The position numbers and the translations under genes were made by a program. Of a stretch of DNA of 64,000 nt, positions 46,603-55,266 are shown piece after piece. The first letter of the stretch is position 1; the number at the start of each line of letters is the position of its first letter. The notes beneath the pieces were generated by a model. That model was given only the letters and a program-made list of their open reading frames with translations. It had not been told where the DNA came from and did not search any database. The stretch is from Heliorestis convoluta (GTDB lineage: Bacteria; Bacillota; Desulfitobacteriia; Heliobacteriales; Heliobacteriaceae). The stretch spans positions 531,059-595,058 of the forward strand of contig NZ_CP045875.1 of the NCBI RefSeq assembly GCF_009649955.1, read 5' to 3'.

Positions 46603-46828
46603 AAAATTGCACCTCTTTTGCTGTATCTACGTACAGGAATTTTCTCTTCTTTATACTAGCAAGCGAATGCTACCTTTGAAAATCATTAGTTTTTTCCATT
46701 CTTAACGAATAATGAAAGCGATTTCTCTTAGTAATACCAATACTTTAAACTATTATTGCGCCTTATTCATACATAATTCTAACGAGTCAAGAAAAGCAAG
46801 ATAGAAAAAGAAAAAAATTTTTTTCATA

Positions 46829-46857
46829 TTTACACAAGTTATTCCATCAGCTATAAT
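46829..46857 (+). promoter_or_regulatory. Sigma-A promoter of the cytochrome c peroxidase gene
   Basis: TTTACA (46829-46834) and TATAAT (46852-46857) are separated by 17 bases, about 65 bases before the start. The rest of the 46603-46828 gap is AT-rich with no gene. Confidence 0.75.
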
Positions 46858-46923
46858 AAAAATGCGAACTATTACTGGCTTCGTAATAATTTATACTTTA
46901 TTTCAGAAAGGGGCATTTCGGTT

Positions 46924-47970
46924 ATGTTAAAGAAAAAGAAAGCCTCATGGATTGCAGCGGCCTGTAGTGCAGTCCTCCTCGCTGTCATTGCTTCTGGTTG
47001 CGGTAGTAGTGCTTCAACAGACTCTTCACTAGCGCCACAGGCTCCACAAGACGACTACATAGCGCTTTTTCATCCTCTTGGAGAGGTACCCATTCCTGAA
47101 GACAATCCCATGACGCCTGAAAAAGTTGATCTAGGAAAAACTTTATTCTTCGACCCTCGCTTGTCAGGCAACAATCAAATTAGCTGTGCTTTTTGTCATA
47201 ATCCGAGTCTTGGCTTTGGTGATGCCCGTCCTACTTTTATTGGCTTTGAAGGGTTTCAAGGTGGACGCAACAGCCCCACTGTGATTAACGTGGGATACTA
47301 TGACGCTTTTTTTTGGGATGGTCGTTCTGCGACCTTAGAAGAGCAAGCCCTGGGTCCGATTCAAGCTGCAGAAGAAATGAATCAAGATCTTGATGAGCTG
47401 GTTATAAAGCTTAAAGCGATTCCCGGATATGTAGAGCAGTTTAAGGATGTCTTTAACGAAGAAATTACAGCCGATAATATCGCTAAAGCGCTAGCTGCCT
47501 ATCAGCGGACCGTTATTATCAATGACTCCGATTTTGACAAATACTTAGCGGGCGATCAAAATGCTTTATCAGAAGAGGCTAAGAGAGGCATGGATATCTT
47601 TGTTAACAAAGGCAGTTGCCTATCTTGCCACAGTGGTCCAGCTTTATCGGACTCTAACTTCTATAACACCGGTGTTTTAACAGACGACTTAGGCCGATAT
47701 GAAGTCACGAAGAAAGAAGAAGATAAAGGAAAATTCCGCACACCGGGCTTACGCGGTCTTAGTTACACAGCGCCTTATATGCATAACGGCAGTATCGCTA
47801 CTTTAGAAGAGTTGGTTCACTTCTATAATATTGGTGGAGAAGTAGAAGAAAATCGAGATCCTCGTGTAAGACCTTTAGGATTGACACCGGAAGAAGAGCA
47901 AGATCTGGTCGCTTTCTTAAAAGCTCTTGATGGAACAGCACCTACAGAAACGTTACCGGAACTTCCATAA
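46924..47970 (+). CDS. Lipoprotein diheme cytochrome c peroxidase (CcpA/MauG family)
   Basis: This 348-residue protein has a lipoprotein signal (about 1-26, lipobox IASGC) and two CxxCH haem sites, CAFCH (about residue 81) and CLSCH (about residue 236). The second half holds the Met axial ligand in YMHNGS. These features match bacterial diheme peroxidases that reduce H2O2 using cytochrome or other donors outside the cell. In Firmicutes without a periplasm the lipid anchor keeps it on the outer face of the membrane. It has its own promoter and terminator. The MauG-like cofactor-oxidase role is an alternative, but no partner gene is seen. Confidence 0.9.
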   Translation: MLKKKKASWIAAACSAVLLAVIASGCGSSASTDSSLAPQAPQDDYIALFHPLGEVPIPEDNPMTPEKVDLGKTLFFDPRLSGNNQISCAFCHNPSLGFGDARPTFIGFEGFQGGRNSPTVINVGYYDAFFWDGRSATLEEQALGPIQAAEEMNQDLDELVIKLKAIPGYVEQFKDVFNEEITADNIAKALAAYQRTVIINDSDFDKYLAGDQNALSEEAKRGMDIFVNKGSCLSCHSGPALSDSNFYNTGVLTDDLGRYEVTKKEEDKGKFRTPGLRGLSYTAPYMHNGSIATLEELVHFYNIGGEVEENRDPRVRPLGLTPEEEQDLVAFLKALDGTAPTETLPELP

Positions 47971-48018
47971 AGGATCGAGAAAAGGGTAAGAGTACAAAAT
48001 AATAGCCATGTGAAAGCC

Positions 48019-48062
48019 TAGCCGGATAGGGGGAGTAATCTTTCTATCGGGCTATTTTTTTA
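48019..48062 (+). terminator. Terminator of the peroxidase gene
   Basis: TAGCCGGATAG pairs with CTATCGGGCTA (one wobble) around an 18-base loop and is followed by seven T. Confidence 0.85.
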
Positions 48063-48205
48063 GCATTTTTCTTGGAAAAACAAATCAATGTGGATTTTTT
48101 TGCTATCAACGTTTTTCTATGCTCCTTGTTATTGAACGAGAGAAAGCTACATAAATATTGTCAACCAGCGTCAAGTTCTGTGGTAGGGGAGAGGGGAGTG
48201 GATTA

Positions 48206-48985
48206 TTGGTAAAGAAAAGCAGGCTACTATCATTTTTCGCTCTCTTATTATTAACAACAATGGTTGCTTCAGCATGTATAGAAGCAAAGGCACACACGAC
48301 AATTTATCATGACGGAAGCGCTGATGTAGCATACCGTGTAGGATATAATCAAAGTCTAAAGGCAATGATGACAGCAAGTGGGGAAGACCCTTTTGCTGAA
48401 ATCAAAAAAACAGCTCAAGAACAGGGATTGATAGTACGAAATTATCAGGATGGTTCCATAATAGGCATTGAGCTTACAGGCCACTATAAAAACCTTGTTG
48501 AGGTACCAGACCCTATAACGTTTTTTCGTAGCTTTGAAGAAAACAGGGATGAAGGTTTCGTTGCAGAAAAAGGTACTTTACAAATAGAGCGGAATCTTTG
48601 GGGAACAAAGTATAGTGTCGATGAAAGCATTGACTTACGAGGTATGGGAGCTGCAATAGGATTTGATGAATTCGGCATCAATGCTTCTTTATTGGAAAGT
48701 ATGAACTTTGTCCTATCTTTTACTTTTCCAGAAGCACCAAGGAGCCATAATGCCACTTCTGTAACAGACGAAGGAAAAACACTGATTTGGAAGTTGCCAG
48801 CGGGAGAAGTAACAGAAATTCGCTTTGATCTCGAAATGAGTCACAAGGGCGCTCTGGCTGTGATTGCTACTTCAGCGCTTCTTTTTATAGGAACTTTCTT
48901 TTTCTTCTTTCGTAAAAGAAAAAACAGTAAATCACAAGAAGATTCAAGGGATAATGATTCCAAAGATAGTGAAAAAAGTCATTGA
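48206..48985 (+). CDS. Surface lipoprotein with C-terminal membrane helix
   Basis: This 259-residue protein starts at TTG 48206, preceded by GAGGGGAG. It has a lipoprotein signal (residues 1-24, ASAC lipobox), a domain starting HTTIYHDGSADVAYRVGY, and a hydrophobic helix near the C-terminus (LAVIATSALLFIGTFFFFF) before a charged tail. The N-terminal repeat resembles outer-surface adhesive or DUF3153-like domains. It is not recognised further. The in-frame start 48 bases upstream has no ribosome site and would lengthen the signal. A terminator follows. Confidence 0.72.
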   Translation: MVKKSRLLSFFALLLLTTMVASACIEAKAHTTIYHDGSADVAYRVGYNQSLKAMMTASGEDPFAEIKKTAQEQGLIVRNYQDGSIIGIELTGHYKNLVEVPDPITFFRSFEENRDEGFVAEKGTLQIERNLWGTKYSVDESIDLRGMGAAIGFDEFGINASLLESMNFVLSFTFPEAPRSHNATSVTDEGKTLIWKLPAGEVTEIRFDLEMSHKGALAVIATSALLFIGTFFFFFRKRKNSKSQEDSRDNDSKDSEKSH

Positions 48986-49007
48986 TACAAAGGAGCCTAT
49001 AGAACGA

Positions 49008-49048
49008 GAAAAAGCCTCTTAGACGAAAATTGTCATAAGAGGCTTTTT
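49008..49048 (+). terminator. Rho-independent terminator
   Basis: AAAAAGCCTCTTA pairs with TAAGAGGCTTTTT around a 14-base loop. Confidence 0.9.
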
Positions 49049-49199
49049 ACTCTTCTTAAATAATGTAAAATTAAAGGTGTAAAAAAAGGAAAACAAATTA
49101 TTCTGTAGAATATATTTTTTGTGTTTTAGTTTCACGAAATGTTAGTAGATGATAGGAGTCGCAAGCGAGCATTGAGTGATTGCGAAAGGTTTTGATACG

Positions 49200-50801
49200 A
49201 TGGAAATAGAAAAAAAATCCTACAGCTTTACTCCGGAAGAGCTTTTGCATACAATTACCGACAATATGCTCGATATGCTTTTTGTAACAGACAATCACTT
49301 TATGATTCAATTTGCTACACCTTCTTTTGAAAAAGGATTGGGTGTAAAAACAGCAGATATCGAAGGAACTTCCATTTTTGAACGAGTGCATCCTGAAGAC
49401 TTGCCTTATGTACAAAGAAAAGTAAAAGAAGCGCTGAAAGGTGAAGGGCAAGGTACAGCAATCTTTCGCTATCGCCATGGAGCAGGTCATTATATATGGA
49501 ATGAGGCCAGGGGAAAAGTTTTATATAATAACAAGGGGCAAATTACAGGCGCTGTTTTTACCAATCGAGATATTACAGAGCGGAAAAAAGTTCAAGAGTG
49601 TTTGGCCGATCAGGCTAAAGATCTAGAAATTGCCTTAAAAAAAGCAGAGAGCGCCACAAAAGAATTGATTCAATCGGATCATAATAAAAATCAATTTCTC
49701 AGCAGCCTTTCTCATGAACTAAGAAACCCGCTAGCCTCTATAACAATGAGTATTTCTATGCTAAAACGGGTAGCTTCTGATTCAGAACAGGCCAAGCAAG
49801 CGCAAGCCATATTGGAACGACAGACAATGCAACTTTCTCGATTGGTTGACGATTTACTCGATGTAACACGGATTTCTCAAAATAAAATTGAACTCAAAAA
49901 AGAGTTTGTCGAGTTAAATGGCCTGGTCTTAAAGGCCGTAGAAGACTATAAACCCATGTTCTATGAAAAAGAAGTAAGCCTAGAAGTCCACAATTCCTCA
50001 GATCCCATGTATTTACAGGCTGACTCAGCCCGAATAACACAAGTTGTAGGAAATTTATTACACAATGCGCTTAAATTCACAGAAAAAGGTCATAGCGTTC
50101 AGGTCGTTGTATTAAAAAACGAAGAATCTAAGGAAGCGGAAATCGAAGTCAGAGATAACGGACAGGGCATTAAAAAGGAGCTATTACCAGAAATTCTCAA
50201 GCCCTTTGTACAAGCGGAAGTATCTCTTGACCGCATTCACGGTGGCCTTGGTATGGGCCTGTCGATTGTCAAAGGTATCGTAGAATTACATGGTGGAAGA
50301 GTAAGCGTCCATAGCCTAGGATTGGGAAAAGGTTCACAAATAAAAATTAGCGTACCAATTCCACAAGAAAAAGAGAATAATGAAGAAAAGAATACGCCAA
50401 AGATAGAGAAATCTCTTTCTCCGATGAAGATCATGGTAATTGAAGACATTGCCGATGTAGCTGAAATTCTTTGTTCATTGCTGCAATTATTAGGCCATAC
50501 GGTCACTTCAGTATCCGATGGATCTCAAGGTTTAGAAGAATTAAAAAAGTTTAATCCGGACGTAGTTTTGTGCGATATCGGTTTACCGGGGATGACAGGC
50601 TTTGAAGTAGCTCAAGCGATTCGTGCAAATCCTGCTTTTAAGGAAATATTTTTAATTGCTTTATCAGGCTATGCCCAGGAAGAAGATAAAGAAAGGGCTA
50701 TGAAAGCAGGCTTTGACTTACACCTAGCCAAACCAGTGGACTTAGATCATCTAGAACAGATTTTGTCAAAAGTCAAAGCTTCAGCAAGAGAAATCTCTTA
50801 A
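49200..50801 (+). CDS. Soluble PAS hybrid histidine kinase with receiver
   Basis: This kinase of about 534 residues has no membrane helix. A PAS domain (about residues 12-125; DMLFVTDNHFMIQFATPSF) is followed by a helix, HisKA with the phospho-His in SLSHELRNPLASI (about residue 172), HATPase with DNGQGI and GLGMGLSIVKG, and a receiver (about 410-530) with Asp in LCDIGLPGMTG (about 458). The ATG at 49200 has AAAGG upstream. The hairpin terminator region 50832-50930 follows. It is one of three hybrid kinases in the window and probably reads an internal signal through PAS. Confidence 0.88.
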   Translation: MEIEKKSYSFTPEELLHTITDNMLDMLFVTDNHFMIQFATPSFEKGLGVKTADIEGTSIFERVHPEDLPYVQRKVKEALKGEGQGTAIFRYRHGAGHYIWNEARGKVLYNNKGQITGAVFTNRDITERKKVQECLADQAKDLEIALKKAESATKELIQSDHNKNQFLSSLSHELRNPLASITMSISMLKRVASDSEQAKQAQAILERQTMQLSRLVDDLLDVTRISQNKIELKKEFVELNGLVLKAVEDYKPMFYEKEVSLEVHNSSDPMYLQADSARITQVVGNLLHNALKFTEKGHSVQVVVLKNEESKEAEIEVRDNGQGIKKELLPEILKPFVQAEVSLDRIHGGLGMGLSIVKGIVELHGGRVSVHSLGLGKGSQIKISVPIPQEKENNEEKNTPKIEKSLSPMKIMVIEDIADVAEILCSLLQLLGHTVTSVSDGSQGLEELKKFNPDVVLCDIGLPGMTGFEVAQAIRANPAFKEIFLIALSGYAQEEDKERAMKAGFDLHLAKPVDLDHLEQILSKVKASAREIS

Positions 50802-50831
50802 TTAAGAAAAAGAATAGAATGATTTATCAAT

Positions 50832-50930
50832 GAATGGAAAAAGCAAGGCTTTATCAAGTGCTCGCTTTTTCCATTCAACGCTTCCCTAGTTTACATAATA
50901 CCTATTATGTAAACTAGGGAAGCGTTTTTT
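50832..50930 (+). terminator. Two tandem hairpins, the second with a 24-base perfect arm
   Basis: The first hairpin has 13-base arms (GAATGGAAAAAGC, 50832-50844, with its complement at 50864-50876). The second has perfect 24-base arms at 50877-50900 and 50903-50926, followed by six T. The long arm contains GTTTACATAATAC (50889-50901). Together they terminate the kinase transcript and possibly more. Confidence 0.8.
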
Positions 50931-50978
50931 AGGGCTTCGATTCTGCTGAATCTCACTAACTCCATTCCCGCGAGAACT

Positions 50979-51215
50979 TTATGAAGCCTTTTGAATCATG
51001 CTTGTTATATCTTCAGGTGCTGGTGTTGAGTATTGATCTTTTCGCAAAAGGTTTTTCTCAAGAGCATCACGGACGTAGCAGCTGATGCGCCACTGTTCTT
51101 CTAATGTGCCAAAAAAAAGATAGGCACTTTCGAGACCGTTAGCTTTAATTTTTGCAAAGAATCTGATAGAGACTATGACAGCCGAATTATCCAGTTCCTC
51201 TCTGATGCACTTCAT
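50979..51215 (-). CDS. Small hypothetical protein
   Basis: This 78-residue protein (VIVSIRFFAKIKANGLESAYLFFG at the start, then a helix YVRDALEKNLL) resembles no family I can name. AGGGGCTC lies before the ATG. It is enclosed by inverted copies of GTTTACATAATAC (50889 and 51303), which may be regulatory or may mark a mobile unit. Function is unknown. Confidence 0.55.
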   Translation of the reverse strand: MKCIREELDNSAVIVSIRFFAKIKANGLESAYLFFGTLEEQWRISCYVRDALEKNLLRKDQYSTPAPEDITSMIQKAS

Positions 51216-51290
51216 AATAGAGCCCCTGTTTATCGCCAGAGATAGAATTTTTTACAATCCATAGAGTTTTCAATTCTCCATGTCGAATGC

Positions 51291-51315
51291 ATTATGTCAA
51301 CTGTATTATGTAAAC
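51291..51315 (-). promoter_or_regulatory. Repeated TTTACATAAT / TTGACATAAT motif upstream of the small gene
   Basis: On the minus strand GTTTACATAATAC (51315-51303) is followed by GTTGACATAAT (51301-51291). These are two direct copies of the motif at the hairpin 50889-50901. The second copy contains a perfect TTGACA -35 for the small gene. A regulator or recombinase site is possible. Confidence 0.45.
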
Positions 51316-51349
51316 AAAAAACCTATTCCCTGTTCTTAACTAGCAAAAA

Positions 51350-51402
51350 AGGGAAAATGGATTCTGTCTTCTTGCAGTGACTAGAATCCATTTTCCCTTT
51401 CC
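51350..51402 (-). terminator. Terminator of the glucan phosphorylase gene
   Basis: GGGAAAATGGATTCT pairs with AGAATCCATTTTCCC around a long loop, with a run of T on the minus strand. Confidence 0.88.
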
Positions 51403-51412
51403 CATTTGATTG

Positions 51413-53203
51413 TTAGTGATCGTAGTGATGTTGACGGTGATACTGGTGATGATGGTGGAACTGATTGTTATAATAGTTGAATCGGTGCTGCCCATGCTCT
51501 TCTACAGGATTTTGCAGTGCATGCTCTACATTGCTATAACGGTACTCTTCTTTCCCGTCTTTAATATCTTTGGTCACCTGGTACATTAATTCGTAGTACT
51601 CTCGAATCATGCGATGTGATGAGAAATGCCATCGAGACATATCGATGCTTGCTCGCATCATTTCAACCCAGAGATCTCTATCATTATAGTAAGTGGGGAT
51701 CACTTCATTTAGTAAGACATAATAGAGCTCTTGAAGATCCCGTTCATCTTGCTCCCACTCTTGTAATTTTTCATTGTGCTGCGGATTGATGAGCCAACCA
51801 CTGACACGGTGTTGCAATCCTTCTCCAACCCAACCATCGATAACACTAAGATTTAGGACACCATTCATAGCTGCTTTCATACCAGAAGTACCACTGGCTT
51901 CAAGGGGCCTTCTAGGATTATTAAGCCAGACATCGCAGCCTCGAATCATATAGTGAGCCACTTCCATGTTGTAGTTCTCAATAAAGATCACGCTGTCTTT
52001 ATACTTTCGATCCATCTGCACAAGCTGTTGAATAATATCTTTTCCCATCCCATCTTTTGGATGGGCTTTACCGGAGAATACAAGTTGCACTTTCCCTTCT
52101 CGTAACAAGGGTTCAATGACTTCTGTAGAACGGAAGATCAGATCGCTTCTTTTGTAAGGAGCAGCCCTACGTGCAAAGCCAACAAGAAGTGCGTTGGGAT
52201 TGACGTTGCTTCCTGTTTTATCTTTGATATACTGGGCAAATTCTTTTTTGTTTTCCATATGAGCAGCCCAGATATCCCCTTTTTGTTCAAAGGCTTGGCG
52301 AATACGGCTATCTTGCCAGGTGTAGTTATGAACACCGTTGGTGATAGATATAATATTGGAAGCTTTAGGAACGTTTTTCCACATCCGTGATGCTGTTAGA
52401 CCATGCAGCTTTGATACGCCATTGGACACATGAGACAAGGACAAACCAGCCGCTGTCATATTGAAGGGGTCGCCACCAATTTCTTTAACTTGTTCGTAGG
52501 TAAGTCCATTGTAAGCATCCATAAAGCGAAGTAAGTCATGCTTGTGAATCTCATTGCCTGCTGCAACAGGTGTGTGTGTTGTAAAGACAATTTCTTTACG
52601 TGTTTCTGCCCAAGCGTCTTCGAAAGAAAGAGCACGCTGGTTCATTTTTTCTTTGATCAACTCAAAGCCGGCAAATACGGCATGACCTTCGTTCATATGG
52701 TAGATATCTACGTTGATACCAAGAGCTCGTAAAGCACGCATACCTCCAATACCTAAAATAATCTCTGCGGCAACACGATCTTGCTCCTCCCCACCGTACA
52801 AACGACGAGTCATCCAACCATGTGTGCTGCCTGGGAAGTTAGTATCGAGTAGATAAAGGGGTATATTGCCATATTGTTCTACTTTATGAACTTTGCATGT
52901 TACATTCTCGCCGCGTACCTGTACTTGCACCGTTACGCCCGTATCTTGTACATTGTCAAAGTTGAAGTCAGGATAGACATCGTAAGGCCGTCCATCTTCT
53001 CCAATAAATTGTTCTGTATAATCTTGTTTCCATAGAATGCCGAGAGCTACCATAGGTAGTGACAAATCATGAGCCGCTTTAATGTAGTCTCCAGCTAGAA
53101 CACCGAGACCCCCTGCGTAGATAGGTAGCTTGTAATGCAAGCCATATTCCATGCAAAAATAGGCAACCCGTGGAAAAAACTGACGCTCAGTGTAAATGTT
53201 CAA
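51413..53203 (-). CDS. Alpha-glucan (glycogen) phosphorylase, short form
   Basis: This 596-residue phosphorylase cleaves alpha-1,4-glucan with phosphate to glucose-1-phosphate. Conserved parts include YGLHYKLPIYAGGLGVLAGD, VDIYHMNEGHAVFAG, the phosphate/PLP region EASGTSGMKAAMNG (PLP Lys about residue 441) and DGWVGEG. Its length fits the shorter alpha-glucan phosphorylase family of Clostridia and archaea. The last 26 residues are unusual: a Tyr/Asn/His-rich tail with nine His (FHHHHQYHRQHH) that could bind metal. It is a single gene behind its own terminator. The lone CBM protein upstream may act on the same polymer. Confidence 0.93.
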   Translation of the reverse strand: MNIYTERQFFPRVAYFCMEYGLHYKLPIYAGGLGVLAGDYIKAAHDLSLPMVALGILWKQDYTEQFIGEDGRPYDVYPDFNFDNVQDTGVTVQVQVRGENVTCKVHKVEQYGNIPLYLLDTNFPGSTHGWMTRRLYGGEEQDRVAAEIILGIGGMRALRALGINVDIYHMNEGHAVFAGFELIKEKMNQRALSFEDAWAETRKEIVFTTHTPVAAGNEIHKHDLLRFMDAYNGLTYEQVKEIGGDPFNMTAAGLSLSHVSNGVSKLHGLTASRMWKNVPKASNIISITNGVHNYTWQDSRIRQAFEQKGDIWAAHMENKKEFAQYIKDKTGSNVNPNALLVGFARRAAPYKRSDLIFRSTEVIEPLLREGKVQLVFSGKAHPKDGMGKDIIQQLVQMDRKYKDSVIFIENYNMEVAHYMIRGCDVWLNNPRRPLEASGTSGMKAAMNGVLNLSVIDGWVGEGLQHRVSGWLINPQHNEKLQEWEQDERDLQELYYVLLNEVIPTYYNDRDLWVEMMRASIDMSRWHFSSHRMIREYYELMYQVTKDIKDGKEEYRYSNVEHALQNPVEEHGQHRFNYYNNQFHHHHQYHRQHHYDH

Positions 53204-53352
53204 TTACTTTCCGGTGACAATAACTGTCACCAGATTCACCTCCTCATAACAAGAACAATCATTCCTGTCTTTAGATTGCACAGCTTTATTAAAGTCATAC
53301 TATCTTTAAGATTCACTTTTTTTCCTTAGTGGATGTATGAAATTTCATGGTA

Positions 53353-53361
53353 TGTTATAAT
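53353..53361 (+). promoter_or_regulatory. Extended -10 promoter of the second lexA
   Basis: TGTTATAAT is an extended -10 element (TG-N-TATAAT), 47 bases before the start. No good -35 is seen. A GTTCCGAAC palindrome (53395-53403) overlaps the ribosome site and may be an operator. Confidence 0.5.
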
Positions 53362-53407
53362 GTTTGCTGAATAGGGTGTAAGGCCCCAGGAGGTGTTCCG
53401 AACTGGG

Positions 53408-54043
53408 ATGATGGAACAGAACAATAAGCGGAAAAAAGATCTGAGTGAGCGGCAAAAGCATATTTTAACGTATATTCGACAAGAGCTACAGAGACGTGGC
53501 TATCCCCCTTCGGTACGTGAAATTGGAGAAGCCGTGGGCTTAAGCTCCAGCTCTACAGTGCACGGTCATCTTCATCGATTGGAAAAACTAGGTTATATTA
53601 GGCGGGATCCTTCCAAGCCAAGAGCCATTGAAGTTCTAGGCACCAGCAATTCTCTTGGTGGAAAGACGATAGTAGAAGTACCAAAGCTGAGCAAAATATC
53701 TGCAGGAAAACCTCTTTTTACCAGCGAAAATCGAGATGGTTCTTTCCCTGTCCCGTATGATTTCATTCAATCAGATCAAGTTTTTATGATTACCAATCGT
53801 GGCGAAAGTATGATTGAAGCTGGTTTGTACGATGGCGACTTGCTTGTCGTACAGCAGCAAAATAATGCTCAAGATGGTGATATTGTCGTAGCCTTGCTTA
53901 GTGAAGATGTTACGGTGAAGCGAATCTACTTTGAAGATGGTTATTATCGGTTACAGCCCGAGAATAAAGGGATGGAACCTATTTTGATGAAGCAAGTCCA
54001 CATTATTGGAAAAGTCGTTGCTGTTTTCCGGAAGTTACCTTAA
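53408..54043 (+). CDS. lexA: LexA repressor, copy 2
   Basis: This protein of about 211 residues has a winged helix (YPPSVREIGEAVGLSSSSTV) and a latent protease domain. The cleavage site is in ISAGKP (Ala-Gly), with Ser in RGESMIEAG and Lys in DVTVKRIY, so self-cleavage is likely. The Glu in GES replaces the usual Asp of GDS. The recognition helix is nearly the same as in copy 1 (STVHGHLHRLEK against STVHLYLERLEK). The GTG at 53393 lies in AGGAGG, so I start at ATG 53408. Confidence 0.92.
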   Translation: MMEQNNKRKKDLSERQKHILTYIRQELQRRGYPPSVREIGEAVGLSSSSTVHGHLHRLEKLGYIRRDPSKPRAIEVLGTSNSLGGKTIVEVPKLSKISAGKPLFTSENRDGSFPVPYDFIQSDQVFMITNRGESMIEAGLYDGDLLVVQQQNNAQDGDIVVALLSEDVTVKRIYFEDGYYRLQPENKGMEPILMKQVHIIGKVVAVFRKLP

Positions 54044-54052
54044 CCTAAAAAG

Positions 54053-54100
54053 AGAAAGACTCTCCCTGCATAAAGTAACAGGGAGAGTCTTTTGCTTTTT
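54053..54100. terminator. Bidirectional terminator between lexA2 and ddl
   Basis: AAAGACTCTCCCTG pairs with CAGGGAGAGTCTTT around a ten-base loop, between convergent genes. Confidence 0.92.
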
Positions 54101-54118
54101 GGGTTTACAGTCTCATTA

Positions 54119-55213
54119 CTATTTTGATGGTTTTACCAGTAGAGTCTGCTTTTCTTGATGCCGTTCTTCGGCCAGTTCAATAAGCCGATGTAACAAGTCA
54201 CTATAGCCGAGGCCTGATGATTGCCAAAGTTTGGGATACATGCTGATAGAAGTAAAGCCAGGCAGCGTGTTAATTTCATTGATCCAGATCTGACCGTTCT
54301 TTTTGTCCATAAAGAAATCGACGCGGGCCAGTCCTGTGCCGTCAATGGCCTTAAAAGCTTGGATTGCCATTTGTTGCAATGCTTCGCTCTCTTCTTGTGT
54401 AAGCGGTGCCGGGATTAATAAGCGTGAACGATCGTCTATATACTTGGCTGTATAATCGTAAAAGTCATTGCACGGTACAATTTCTCCAGGGATGGAAGCA
54501 GAGACTTCATTATTACCAAGAACGCTCACTTCAATCTCGCGAGCTTCCACACCTTTTTCTACGACAACTTTATTATCATAGAGAAGGGCTTCTGCAAATG
54601 CTTCTTGAAGGGCCTGACGATTTGAAGCTTTAGAGATACCGACGCTCGAGCCCATATTGGCAGGCTTCACAAAAAGTGGGTAGCCAATACTTTCCTCCAG
54701 TGTTTCGATTACAGAAGAGGATTCTTTTTCCCATTGTAGCCGTTGTACCACTTGATAAGGTACCTGCGAAAGCCCAGCTTGAGAAAAAAGCATTTTCATA
54801 ATGCCTTTATCCATGCCACAAGCTGAAGCAAGAACACCACAGCCTACATAGGGCACATTGGCCAACTCTAGTAAACCTTGAATAGTGCCGTCTTCCCCAT
54901 TCGGTCCGTGTAAGACAGGGAAAAAGATCTGCACAGGGATTTCTTCCCAACCCTGGGCAGTAAGTCGTATCAAGCCTTGGCGACCTGGTTCAGGAAGTAA
55001 ATGTACGGGATCGCCATAAGGCTCTTCCCCTTTTTGCATTCTAGCAATCGCATGCTCTCCAAGCCACCATTTACCCTGCCGATCTATGGCTATAATAAGC
55101 ACATCGTATCGTTCTCTATCTAAGGCTCCTGCAATGGCATTGGCTGAGACAAGAGAGACTTCATGTTCTCCGGACCTTCCTCCACAGAGCAGGGCCACCT
55201 TTTTCTTATTCAA
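54119..55213 (-). CDS. ddl: D-alanine--D-alanine ligase
   Basis: This 364-residue ATP-grasp ligase makes the D-Ala-D-Ala dipeptide for peptidoglycan. It shows CGGRSGEHEVSLVSA at the N-terminus, HGPNGEDGTIQGLLE, VKPANMGSSVGISK, the metal site in ARVDFFMDKK and NEINTLPGFTSISMYPKL. Length fits DdlA-type enzymes. The TTG start follows a GGGGGA tract. It is convergent with lexA2. A VanA-type D-Ala-D-Lac ligase would carry a different omega-loop, and I see no van neighbours. Confidence 0.95.
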   Translation of the reverse strand: MNKKKVALLCGGRSGEHEVSLVSANAIAGALDRERYDVLIIAIDRQGKWWLGEHAIARMQKGEEPYGDPVHLLPEPGRQGLIRLTAQGWEEIPVQIFFPVLHGPNGEDGTIQGLLELANVPYVGCGVLASACGMDKGIMKMLFSQAGLSQVPYQVVQRLQWEKESSSVIETLEESIGYPLFVKPANMGSSVGISKASNRQALQEAFAEALLYDNKVVVEKGVEAREIEVSVLGNNEVSASIPGEIVPCNDFYDYTAKYIDDRSRLLIPAPLTQEESEALQQMAIQAFKAIDGTGLARVDFFMDKKNGQIWINEINTLPGFTSISMYPKLWQSSGLGYSDLLHRLIELAEERHQEKQTLLVKPSK

Positions 55214-55266
55214 ACAAAAACTTCCCCCTTTTGAGCATTAATAAGTCGATCATAGAAGGTCTATGC

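Noticed and set aside
53395..53403. Classical SOS box at lexA copy 2
   Set aside because: GTTCCGAAC is a palindrome but is arranged GTTC-N-GAAC, not GAAC-N4-GTTC, so I mention it only as a possible operator.
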